This document shows positions 9,053-16,305 of a DNA stretch of 59,452 bases, piece by piece. The notes beneath the pieces are model-generated. The model was not told the origin of the DNA. It searched no databases and saw only the letters and a program-made list of their open reading frames with translations. Position 1 is the first letter of the stretch; each line of letters starts with the position of its first letter. Source of the stretch: Lachnospiraceae bacterium (GTDB taxonomy: Bacteria > Bacillota > Clostridia > Lachnospirales > Lachnospiraceae); the NCBI GenBank assembly GCA_017622845.1, contig JAGAQJ010000019.1, forward strand, positions 1-59,452. The letters run 5' to 3'. The position numbers and the translations under genes were made by a program.

Positions 9053-10156
9053 TTATGGTACTGCATATAGAAACAATCTTGACGGCATAGAACTCTGAAA
9101 TCTGAAATATAATTTATAAGAAGGCTCTATCTCTTTTATATAAAGCGGAATTAGGAATAATTCTTCTTTCATTGTTCCTAAATTTACAATCAAACGTGGT
9201 TTATTTGCAATAATTGTATTCTTTGAACCTTTTATAATTTCTAAAACAGCAGCAGATATTCCTATATATATTGTAGAAATACTTTTTTCATCTATGCAAA
9301 TATTGTCAATTGTATCTACATCTATAAATGAGCTAAAATTATCATCTATTCTGCAACACTTATCCGCGCTATTATTAAAACCCAGCCTAGTCTTCTTATC
9401 ATAACATCCAATTTTTTCTAGTCTTTTTTTCTTCTCATCAATATAACTCAAATTTATACATAATTTATTAAAATTATTATCTTCTGGTTCCAGTCCAATC
9501 ACTTTATTTATCGAATCCGCAGGTGCTGCTTTTAAAAAGCGCTGTATGCTTCCACCTTGATATGCTCCTATATCAAGAAAAGTTTCATTATAAGTTGGTT
9601 CATAAACATCATTACAAAATTCATCTATATCTTTCTTTGAAATATCAACCACATACTGTGGATTTTCAGTAATTCGAGAGTTTACAAATGCGCACAAATT
9701 TTCTCTTGACTCATTATCTTCCAATAATTGATATAACACTTCAAACTGTTTTTCATGCTTTTTAACAAACTTTCTATCAAAAGTTTTATGATGTTCAAAC
9801 GGTCTTGCAATGCAAATAACATTTCTAAAAAAACCCTCGTTGATTAATACTTGCATTTTTCTATAACCCGCCGCATATCCAATTACTAAGTTATACTTCT
9901 TTTGACTTTTTATATTTGAGGTAAACTCCTCAAATTTTTGCACTGGTATGCCCATAAAATTTTCTTTTATATAATACCCATCATCTACCAACGCCAATTC
10001 AAACTTTACTCCTCGGTCCAAGAATTGCTTGTTCACAGCCTCTGCTAAATTTCCTATTCCATATAATACATATTTATCAGTTCTATTTTCTTCAATAAAC
10101 TTATATGGATTTATCACTTTTGGCTTTACTACTATCTTATTCATAAACTCGTGCAT
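9053..10156 (-). CDS. FkbM-type methyltransferase with N-terminal Rossmann segment
   Basis: 367 residues. I place the start at the ATG at 10156 because GGAGGG precedes it at the right spacing; a start 12 codons upstream has no such site. Residues 20-110 form a sugar-acyltransferase-type Rossmann segment (YVLYGIGNLAEAVNKQFLD). The second half is an FkbM-like SAM-dependent domain (ETFLDIGAYQGGSIQRFL, then GLEPEDNNFNKL). FkbM enzymes O-methylate sugars or small molecules. The gene is the second of the 11323-6731 operon. The canonical acidic pocket residues look poorly kept towards the C-terminus, so activity is uncertain. Confidence 0.7.
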   Translation of the reverse strand: MHEFMNKIVVKPKVINPYKFIEENRTDKYVLYGIGNLAEAVNKQFLDRGVKFELALVDDGYYIKENFMGIPVQKFEEFTSNIKSQKKYNLVIGYAAGYRKMQVLINEGFFRNVICIARPFEHHKTFDRKFVKKHEKQFEVLYQLLEDNESRENLCAFVNSRITENPQYVVDISKKDIDEFCNDVYEPTYNETFLDIGAYQGGSIQRFLKAAPADSINKVIGLEPEDNNFNKLCINLSYIDEKKKRLEKIGCYDKKTRLGFNNSADKCCRIDDNFSSFIDVDTIDNICIDEKSISTIYIGISAAVLEIIKGSKNTIIANKPRLIVNLGTMKEELFLIPLYIKEIEPSYKLYFRFQSSMPSRLFLYAVP

Positions 10157-10207
10157 TATATTAACCCTCCATTTTTTACTCATATCATTCATAACATATT
10201 TAAAATT

Positions 10208-11323
10208 TCATTCCTTTCCGCATTTTAACGAAGAAATGACTTTGTACATACTTGATATTCCAAGGTTTTCATAAAATGGTATAACCAGCACCTGCTTTGC
10301 CAGCTTCCTTGCGCACTCCAGTTCCACTCTCTTATACTTATTTTTAAAGCATGCCTGATCTGAAGTAATTGGATAAAAATACTTTCTTGCATAGATGTTA
10401 TTTTCCCGTAATATGCAATACAGCTCATCACGCGTTTTCCCATACTCATCCTCAATCACAATCGGAAAATACGCATAATTATTGGTCGCTTCGCTATTCT
10501 TTTCAAAGATGCGGATGCCTTTCACATCATGTAGTCTCTCTATATAATAGTCATATCTTTTCTTTCGCTCTCTTAATGCTTCATCAATATGCTTCAGATT
10601 GCACAGTCCCATAATCGCTGCAAACTCATTCATCTTTGCGTTTGCCCCGACATCGCAGACAAGCTCCTCGCCACGAATACCGAAGTTCTTCAAGTTGTAC
10701 AGCTTTTCGTAAATCCTATGGTCAGAAAAGGTTACTGCGCCGCCCTCAATCGTATTAAATACCTTTGTCGCATGAAAGCTGAATATAGAAGCATCCCCAT
10801 AACTGCCAATGCCTTTTCCCTTATACTTTACGCCGAAAGCATGCGCTGCATCATAGATAACCTTCAGGTTATATTTGTCTGCTATTCTTTGTATTTCCTC
10901 TATATTACAGACATTCCCATACACATGCACAGGCAGAATCGCCACGGTTTTTTCTGTAATCAAATCCTCTATTTTCGTCTCATCAATTGTGCCGTCACTG
11001 AGTTTTACATCACAGAACACAGGTTTTAACCTGTTTCTCACAATCGCATGAGTTGTAGAAATAAAAGTAAACGGAGTGGTGATAATCTCAGTGCCTTCCG
11101 GAAAATCAAATGACTGGATTGCCAGCTCCAATGCCATATGACCATTTACCATAAGCGACAGCTCCGGTACTTCCAAGTACTCACACAGCCTTGCCTCCAG
11201 TTCCCTATGATATTGTCCCATGTTTGTCAGCCAATGGCTGTCCCACAAGGGTTTAATCGATTCTATGTACTCTTCATATGGAGGCATAGAAGATTGTGTT
11301 ACAAATATTTTCTCTTCCGGCAT
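10208..11323 (-). CDS. DegT/DnrJ/EryC1/StrS-family sugar aminotransferase
   Basis: 371 residues from the ATG at 11323, preceded by AAGGAAG. The PLP-lysine motif is FSFHATKVFNTIEGG around residue 185, and YDAAHAFG is the cofactor-binding aspartate block. This family converts 3- or 4-keto NDP-sugars to amino sugars. It is the first gene of the four-gene operon, 52 bases ahead of the methyltransferase, and its DNA is less AT-rich than the genes that follow. The most likely job is making the amino-sugar to which the downstream enzymes attach a modification. The particular sugar cannot be assigned. Confidence 0.88.
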   Translation of the reverse strand: MPEEKIFVTQSSMPPYEEYIESIKPLWDSHWLTNMGQYHRELEARLCEYLEVPELSLMVNGHMALELAIQSFDFPEGTEIITTPFTFISTTHAIVRNRLKPVFCDVKLSDGTIDETKIEDLITEKTVAILPVHVYGNVCNIEEIQRIADKYNLKVIYDAAHAFGVKYKGKGIGSYGDASIFSFHATKVFNTIEGGAVTFSDHRIYEKLYNLKNFGIRGEELVCDVGANAKMNEFAAIMGLCNLKHIDEALRERKKRYDYYIERLHDVKGIRIFEKNSEATNNYAYFPIVIEDEYGKTRDELYCILRENNIYARKYFYPITSDQACFKNKYKRVELECARKLAKQVLVIPFYENLGISSMYKVISSLKCGKE

Positions 11324-11359
11324 ATTCAAACTTCCTTGTATTGAAATATTATTACGCGC

Positions 11360-11411
11360 AAAAACAGCGCATTATATTCATTAATTGTTCTGAATAAAAC
11401 ACGCTGTTTTT
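11360..11411 (-). terminator. Probable terminator after the toxin-antitoxin remnant
   Basis: A 10-bp perfect stem (AAAAACAGCG/CGCTGTTTTT) with a long AT-rich loop. It lies just downstream of the antitoxin and toxin remnant and upstream of the aminotransferase operon. The loop is long for an intrinsic terminator, so the call is moderate. Confidence 0.4.
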
Positions 11412-11439
11412 ACAACATCTCATATTATCTTTTATAATC

Positions 11440-11493
11440 TCACTGTTTTTCATGAAGCAGCTTCAATAAATCTTCCGGAGTGATCGCCTCTAT
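11440..11493 (-). pseudogene. C-terminal stub of a PIN-type toxin
   Basis: Downstream of the antitoxin, one frame reads IEAITPEDLLKLLHEKQ and then a stop. This I-x-T-P-E-x-(L/F)-L-K-L-L ending is characteristic of small PIN-domain toxins in Firmicutes. No start or catalytic aspartates remain between it and the antitoxin, so the toxin body appears to have been deleted. The identification rests on 17 residues. Confidence 0.4.
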
Positions 11494-11513
11494 CTCTTAT
11501 TGCTCAAAATTTA

Positions 11514-11762
11514 CTAACGCTCCATTCTGGCTTCCTCCAGCTCCTTTTCTTCATCAAAATCTTCCGGCAGATATTGTCTGACTATAGTTCTTGCCGCATC
11601 CAGCCTCAAAAAAGCCTGCCTCCCTGTGTCATCACCGAAATCTTCTGCTTTCATACCTGCCTTAGGAAGCATAAATCTTTGTATCATATCAATAAGAAAG
11701 CTCACATCGTCATCCGATAAACCTTTTATCATTTGAGAAGCCTGTTCCTGCAATACAGACAT
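11514..11762 (-). CDS. Putative orphan antitoxin
   Basis: 82 residues from an ATG with AAGGTGG ahead of it (an upstream GTG adds four residues). It is acidic and helical: SVLQEQASQMIKGLSDDDVS at the front and a highly charged tail ending EEKELEEARMER. This layout is common in small type II antitoxins that are followed by a PIN or RelE toxin. Here the following toxin survives only as a short stub, so the antitoxin would be solitary. The assignment is by context and composition, not by a diagnostic motif. Confidence 0.45.
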   Translation of the reverse strand: MSVLQEQASQMIKGLSDDDVSFLIDMIQRFMLPKAGMKAEDFGDDTGRQAFLRLDAARTIVRQYLPEDFDEEKELEEARMER

Positions 11763-11984
11763 ATCAAGCACCACCTTTCAATTACTTCTTTATGATAGTA
11801 TAACTCTTTCTGCCTGTTTTCTCAATAAAAATATGTCTATAACTTTTTTTGCGTGTTTTATTCAGTTATCAATGTTCATACTTTATTATTTTGCTTTTAC
11901 TCATCATAGATACCCTTCTTTTTGGTGTCCATGTGCACAAAAGCTCCTGATATAAGACAATTACATATATTACATCACTGTTGT

Positions 11985-13370
11985 TTATTGTGCCTGCATT
12001 AAATCTATTAACTCCACATTCTGTATCATCACCGGCTTCCCGGTCTGCTGATACATCTGCACAACGCTGCTTGGGTCCCCATAATATGCATCGCTTAGCA
12101 CCACTGCTCTGTCAACGTCTGCAGTATCATCATAGATGCCCCATCCCTCTTCTTTATAATTTCTGACAAGTTTGTCATATTCTATCCACAGTGTTGGACG
12201 CATGGATTTGATGGTATTGGGTATCAGGGGGTGCGGACGCCACAAAAGGGCTGTCTCAGCCTGATTTTCCCTGAAAATGCCAAAGACATACTTCATTTTC
12301 TCCAGCATTTTCTCATTATGTGTTAAAAGCGCTGATATGCTTGTATTGTAAAAAATAATCTTCTTACGTGTTCCGTCGGGCTTTTCGATAATTTTCTGCC
12401 ATTCTTTTGGAATTTCCACTTCTTCCTTTTTGGTGCTAAGCACCTTATCAAACTTTGGCGAGCCGAGTCCTAAGAACTTTTTTTCAAGCATTTTTTTGTC
12501 TATATGTTCATCGGGCAGCTTATTTGCCTTGGCTGCCTTTATGTACTCGTTAATATAAATCTGCCGCATTTTTTCAGACTGTACGATTACTTTATTGGCA
12601 TTTATCACGCCAGGAAGCCATATGAAATGCTTCATGCCGTCAATCGCCTCCTGATTGTCCGGCTCGATTTCGTTTAGGACAAAATATGGGATATAAATAA
12701 GCTGCTCTGTATATTTCCGAAGATTTCTGCTGAAATATTTTTCAGGCACACATGTAACCATATTCCAGTCATCATACGGATTATGGATATAAACAGCATC
12801 CGGCTGTCTATCTTCAAGGTTATAGGTCCTGTAATCAGTTACTTCAATATCGGCAGGGTACTCGTTCCCCTCATAGTGCATTTCTCCAAGACTGCCATCC
12901 GGTCTGCGGTCATAATACGGTATCGGCACGCAGTATGCGTCGCATTCAGGGTCTTCCTTTGCTGCCAGATATACGCTTTCCAAGCTGTCCCACATTGATG
13001 CTTTATATGGGAAAAACACAATTTCTTTCCGAACAGTGATGTCATTCTGCACACTGTTCGATATTTTTATCAGCTGTCGATACAGTGACTTATATATCTT
13101 ATTGGCATTGGCCTCTTCATTGTTTGTTAAGTTTTCATGAATCTGAAAGACAAGCTCACAATATTCTTCCAGCAGAGATATGGTGCAGAAGCCTTCCCCC
13201 TCTGTCTTTTCTATCAGCGTTCCAAGTGCGATTGCCCCGTCCTGACAGTCCTGCAGCAATAGAACCGCCTTCTGTATTTGCTTTTGTTCAATTGCTTTTT
13301 TAATCTCATTATGTGCCTGATCTAACAGTTTTAAAAAGCTTTGAGCCTGCTCCTTCTGTGCTTTTCTCAT
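11985..13370 (-). CDS. CDP-glycerol glycerophosphotransferase-like enzyme
   Basis: 461 residues from the ATG at 13370 (AGGAAA upstream). A longer in-frame reading into the structured element upstream has no ribosome site and low-quality sequence, so I reject it. After a helical N-terminal ~110 residues, a GT-B-like body contains IVFFPYKASMWDSLE. The C-terminal half has LLWRPHPLIPNTI and SDAYYGDPSSVVQMYQQTGKP, matching the nucleotide-binding and acidic blocks of TagF/CDP-glycerol transferases. It probably polymerises or adds glycerol-phosphate-type units to a wall or capsule polymer. It lies directly downstream of the TnpB-like gene and its RNA element. Confidence 0.7.
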   Translation of the reverse strand: MRKAQKEQAQSFLKLLDQAHNEIKKAIEQKQIQKAVLLLQDCQDGAIALGTLIEKTEGEGFCTISLLEEYCELVFQIHENLTNNEEANANKIYKSLYRQLIKISNSVQNDITVRKEIVFFPYKASMWDSLESVYLAAKEDPECDAYCVPIPYYDRRPDGSLGEMHYEGNEYPADIEVTDYRTYNLEDRQPDAVYIHNPYDDWNMVTCVPEKYFSRNLRKYTEQLIYIPYFVLNEIEPDNQEAIDGMKHFIWLPGVINANKVIVQSEKMRQIYINEYIKAAKANKLPDEHIDKKMLEKKFLGLGSPKFDKVLSTKKEEVEIPKEWQKIIEKPDGTRKKIIFYNTSISALLTHNEKMLEKMKYVFGIFRENQAETALLWRPHPLIPNTIKSMRPTLWIEYDKLVRNYKEEGWGIYDDTADVDRAVVLSDAYYGDPSSVVQMYQQTGKPVMIQNVELIDLMQAQ

Positions 13371-13424
13371 AATGTGTTTCCTTTCGCAGTATTCGCTCTG
13401 CTTATTATTTTTGTTAAATAAGGT

Positions 13425-13537
13425 ATATTGGTCATCATTCGATGATGCAGATGATCTGCTTCGCTCCGCAGTACATCTTGTGTTTTTATCACAAGTTCCC
13501 ACAGTCATGGCATACCCAATACGCGGCGGGCGCCGCC
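13425..13537 (-). ncRNA. Structured RNA element downstream of the TnpB-like gene (omegaRNA-scaffold candidate)
   Basis: Read on the minus strand, a GC-rich hairpin (GGCGG/CCGCC) is followed by a 7-bp closing helix (GTATTGG with CCAATAT) that encloses three perfect hairpins: CTTGTG/CACAAG, CTGC/GCAG and CATCAT/ATGATG. The density and nesting of helices is far above that of nearby intergenic DNA. TnpB and its nuclease-dead relatives use a guide RNA encoded at or just after the 3' end of their gene, which is where this lies (114 bases after the stop). It also sits just ahead of the next gene, so it could instead be a 5' leader of that gene. Confidence 0.55.
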
Positions 13538-13650
13538 TTCTAATGCCGTTTGTAACTTTTCAGTACTATCTTCTTTTTTATATCAAAAGTCTGCTCATAG
13601 TCCTTTCGGTAAAGCTCTCTGCCAGGCAATATTTATCTGCTCTGCAGCGC

Positions 13651-14970
13651 TTATCTATTTTGCTGACTTCTTTGAACTAATCCTCTTTTTTTCGCATTCT
13701 GTGCGGCATTTTGCTTTTGTTCTATCTGATATCCGCATACACTGCAGTAAAAAATGTCTTCCTTTTTCTTTCCGATTGCACCGCATTTACTGCACTCGTT
13801 ACTAATGTCCTTTCCAAATACTTCTACCAGCTCAATGGACTGCTCGGCACATTTCTGTCTTAATCTGCTTTTGATATATCCTCTCTGCCACATGGACACA
13901 GTATGATTAACTGCCTTATCTCCACCATGCTTTCGAGCCTTTGGAAGCTTTGGAATATAGATAACCTTCGGTTTTTCTTCTTTAATAAACCGATTCAGTT
14001 CCATATTGATGTAGCTGTGAAGCTGCTGTGTCATACGGCGCTTTTTTGCCTCGTATTTCTTTCTGCCGGGATTTGTATGAATGTTTGCCATGTACCGTGC
14101 ACGCTGTTCCCTAACCCATTCAGACAATTCTATTTGATATTCTCCAAGCTTTTCTCCGTAGGAATGTCCTGTATCCGTTACAAGCATTGTATGAATGCCG
14201 ACTGCAAGTCCTACTTCGCTGGTATAATCTGTATGCTTCTTTACCTCCACATATAAAGGCACATGAAGCTCTATGCTCCTCTGTTCCGGATAAAGTTTCA
14301 TGTATATCTGACGGTTATAGCTGTTGTTGTCTGTCAGTGGAATAAAAATACGTTTGCGCTTTTCCTTCATCGTAATATAGATTCCATGATTAGCATATCG
14401 GTATGCCCGTTCTGTAAGTGCAAATCCGTTTGCTTCTTCCGAATGCATCTGCACATGACGTTTCCTGACTTGTCTGTTCAGGTAATTATTCAGCTTTGGC
14501 ACTGACACCTTCGCGCAAAGTTCATCATATTGCTTCTGCATCGCTTTATCCAGCCTGACTTCCCGGCGGTTGAGCACCATCTCAAAAGCATTGCCAACCT
14601 TCAGCACAAATCTCAGGTAATGCTTTTCTTCGTCTGTAAATCCTTCATTGGCATTTACCCTTTGAAGCACCTCTGCCTTTATGGTTGTCCACTGACTCTT
14701 AATGCTGCCAAGTGCATCAAACACTGCCAGATTAAAGTAAACAAACGGCAAGGCAAGCTCATCTCTGTAGCCGCTTGCAATCATTTCATTCTGAATCGTA
14801 TAACCCGGATAAAGCTTTGGCAGGCTCTTGATACCTCCGAAACGGCTGAAAACGTAATTTTTTACTTTGTTGTAATCGTCTGCTATCTCCTGCAGTTTTT
14901 CCATATTCTGAGAAGATATGGGTTCCTTATTATACTGATGAATGGTCTTACATATCTTTTCTTCTGCCAT
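13651..14970 (-). CDS. TnpB-family protein lacking all three RuvC catalytic residues
   Basis: 439 residues, in the TnpB size range; the ATG has GAGGG in front. The C-terminal zinc ribbon is intact (C393, C396, C409, C412) and is followed by the family's QNAAQNAKKRGL block. The RuvC residues are not. Where TnpB has VGIDLG, this has VGLAVG (A256). The glutamate of the usual IEDL-type strand is P340 in IYIPKLPKA. The last aspartate (DRDxNAA) is K419 in IEQKQNAA. It should therefore fold and bind RNA/DNA but not cut. Nuclease-dead TnpB relatives (TldR) act as RNA-guided repressors in enterobacteria and enterococci; the same role here is inference. A serine recombinase gene lies upstream. Confidence 0.8.
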   Translation of the reverse strand: MAEEKICKTIHQYNKEPISSQNMEKLQEIADDYNKVKNYVFSRFGGIKSLPKLYPGYTIQNEMIASGYRDELALPFVYFNLAVFDALGSIKSQWTTIKAEVLQRVNANEGFTDEEKHYLRFVLKVGNAFEMVLNRREVRLDKAMQKQYDELCAKVSVPKLNNYLNRQVRKRHVQMHSEEANGFALTERAYRYANHGIYITMKEKRKRIFIPLTDNNSYNRQIYMKLYPEQRSIELHVPLYVEVKKHTDYTSEVGLAVGIHTMLVTDTGHSYGEKLGEYQIELSEWVREQRARYMANIHTNPGRKKYEAKKRRMTQQLHSYINMELNRFIKEEKPKVIYIPKLPKARKHGGDKAVNHTVSMWQRGYIKSRLRQKCAEQSIELVEVFGKDISNECSKCGAIGKKKEDIFYCSVCGYQIEQKQNAAQNAKKRGLVQRSQQNR

Positions 14971-15023
14971 AGTGCACCCTCAACTGCCTTAATAATGCCA
15001 GCCAGCATCCATTTATGGCTTCA

Positions 15024-15188
15024 TTTTAAATAAAGTATAGTTTTTTCAAATTAAAATTTTCTAATAACTGTCAGTCAAATTTCATCAATTAAAGCTTTAT
15101 TTTTTGTTGATTTTTTGTAAATATGGTAGTAAAATAACATAGTAGTTTTGGAAAAAGATTTCATAAAAAAACTATGCTTTATTTAAAA
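15024..15188. repeat. 23-bp inverted repeat pair around a 119-bp segment (candidate invertible promoter)
   Basis: The arms at 15024-15046 and 15166-15188 are reverse complements with one mismatch in 23. The 119 bases between them carry promoter-like sequences facing outwards in both directions: TTGACT-17-TTTAAT towards the TnpB-like gene, and TTGATT-17-TAAAAT (around 15107-15135) towards the small ORF. The nearest gene upstream is a DNA-invertase-type serine recombinase. This is the layout of a phase-variable promoter. The arms are AT-rich, and inversion has not been shown. Confidence 0.55.
15050..15078 (-). promoter_or_regulatory. Promoter for the TnpB-like gene
   Basis: TTGACT at 15073-15078 and TTTAAT at 15050-15055 are separated by 17 bases. 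The predicted start falls inside the left inverted-repeat arm, about 70 bases before the TnpB-like start codon. Confidence 0.5.
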
Positions 15189-15228
15189 CCATAAAATTAT
15201 TGCCAAAGGGCTGTTACTGAATAAAAGC

Positions 15229-15454
15229 TCAGGGTTCTCCGAACCGAAAAAGGCACCGACCATTTCTGACCGATGCCTCATGCATTTCTTCTTTTTCCTC
15301 TATTTCAATTTTATATATTCCGGGTTGAGCAGCAGGCATTCCTATAGCATTCTCAATCGCTCCGGTTAGTATCAATGTTCTGTATTCTGTTTTTGCAAAA
15401 GCTTTATACAACAGCCTCCACAATCGTCTTATTTCCAAGCCGAAGCTTTATCAT
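15229..15454 (-). pseudogene. Small protein coupled to the recombinase, apparently frameshifted
   Basis: An ATG at 15454 overlaps the recombinase stop (ATGA), giving translational coupling. The first 16 codons read MIKLRLGNKTIVEAVV and then stop. One frame away, starting at the same place, the reading continues as LYKAFAKTEYRTLILTGAIE and on to CLFRFGEP at 15229. Joining them needs a single indel near 15412, giving a protein of about 73 residues. Either the gene is broken by one mutation or it uses recoding. I do not recognise the family; its position between recombinase and TnpB-like gene suggests it belongs to the same module. Confidence 0.5.
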
Positions 15455-16047
15455 TTTTCCTTCATTCTCCTTGCCCGATAATAAAACGTCGCTGTTTCCA
15501 AATCACAAAGCTTTGCAGCATCTTCTGCATTGATTTCCTTTGACACCCATTTATCATATGCCATGCGAAAATTAGGTACAGGCTTTTCCGGTCTGCCGAA
15601 TTTTACACCGCGCTTTTTTGCTGCTTCGATCCCTTCCCTCTGCCTTTCTCTGATTGCTTTTCTCTCATTTTCACTCACATAGCTCAAAAGCGTCAGGACA
15701 AGGTCTGCAATCAGGGTTCCCAGTAAGTCCTTGCCTTTTCTTGTATCCAGAATCGGCATATCCAGCACGACAATATCCACGCGCATATCCTTTGTCAGAA
15801 GTCTCCACTGCTCCAAAATCTCCTCATAATTTCTGCCGAGCCGGTCAATGCTCTTTACATACAGCACATCATTTTCTCTTAGTCTTTTCAGCAGCTTTTG
15901 ATACATCGGGCGGTCAAAGTCCTTGCCGGACTGCTTGTCTATGTAGATATTTTCGGGAGATACTCCCACCTCAGCCATTGCAATGACTTGTCTGTCTTCA
16001 TTCTGCTGTTGTGTACTCACGCGCACATATGCATACATATTTCCCAT
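15451..16047 (-). CDS. Serine recombinase of the resolvase/DNA-invertase type
   Basis: 198 residues; the ATG is preceded by AAGGTGG. The catalytic domain starts at the N-terminus (YAYVRVSTQQQNEDRQ, nucleophile Ser11), with SIDRLGRNYEEI carrying the active-site arginines and the long E-helix around residues 100-135. It ends in a GRPEK linker and a short helix-turn-helix (residues ~160-195). The C-terminal position of the helix-turn-helix places it with Hin/Tn3-resolvase-type enzymes and not with IS607 transposases, which carry theirs at the N-terminus. It probably inverts or resolves a nearby segment; the inverted repeats at 15024-15188 are the obvious candidate. Confidence 0.85.
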   Translation of the reverse strand: MGNMYAYVRVSTQQQNEDRQVIAMAEVGVSPENIYIDKQSGKDFDRPMYQKLLKRLRENDVLYVKSIDRLGRNYEEILEQWRLLTKDMRVDIVVLDMPILDTRKGKDLLGTLIADLVLTLLSYVSENERKAIRERQREGIEAAKKRGVKFGRPEKPVPNFRMAYDKWVSKEINAEDAAKLCDLETATFYYRARRMKEK

Positions 16048-16185
16048 AACCTATTCCACCTTTTCTTTCTATATCTCAGGCGAACGCAACATACAGCTCT
16101 CTGATGTTTGTTTTACCTATTCTTCCAATATACTCGACTAATTGCATCAATTCAAACAGGTCTGAGCTGCTTCCTTATTCCATAC

Positions 16186-16227
16186 AAAAAAGCAGACAAT
16201 ATTGTAATGTACAATACCATCTGCTTT
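16186..16227 (-). terminator. Intrinsic terminator of gpmI
   Basis: On the minus strand a stem AGCAGA...TCTGCT, with an inner TATTGT/ACAATA helix, is followed by six T residues. It lies about 80 bases after the gpmI stop. Confidence 0.65.
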
Positions 16228-16235
16228 CCTGCTGC

Positions 16236-16274
16236 CAGTGTACTGACCGCTTATAATTTATGGTCAGTACACTG
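16236..16274. repeat. 13-bp perfect palindrome after gpmI
   Basis: CAGTGTACTGACC and its reverse complement flank a 13-base AT-rich loop. It is followed on the plus strand by a T-rich tract and lies between the gpmI stop and the gpmI terminator. It may be a second terminator or a protein-binding site. The half-site GTCAGTACACT recurs once, at the 3' end of the LRR gene (near 50812). Confidence 0.45.
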
Positions 16275-16305
16275 ATTTTATTTTCTTATTTGTTGTAATA
16301 TTTCC

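Noticed and set aside
13371-13508. Longer N-terminus for the CDP-glycerol-transferase-like protein
   Set aside because: It runs through the hairpin-rich element, has no ribosome site at its start, and reads as low-quality Ser/Thr/Asn-rich sequence.
13651-16047. A standard IS607 transposon (recombinase plus TnpB)
   Set aside because: IS607 recombinases carry their DNA-binding motif at the N-terminus; here it is C-terminal as in Hin/resolvase enzymes, and the TnpB-like protein lacks its catalytic residues.
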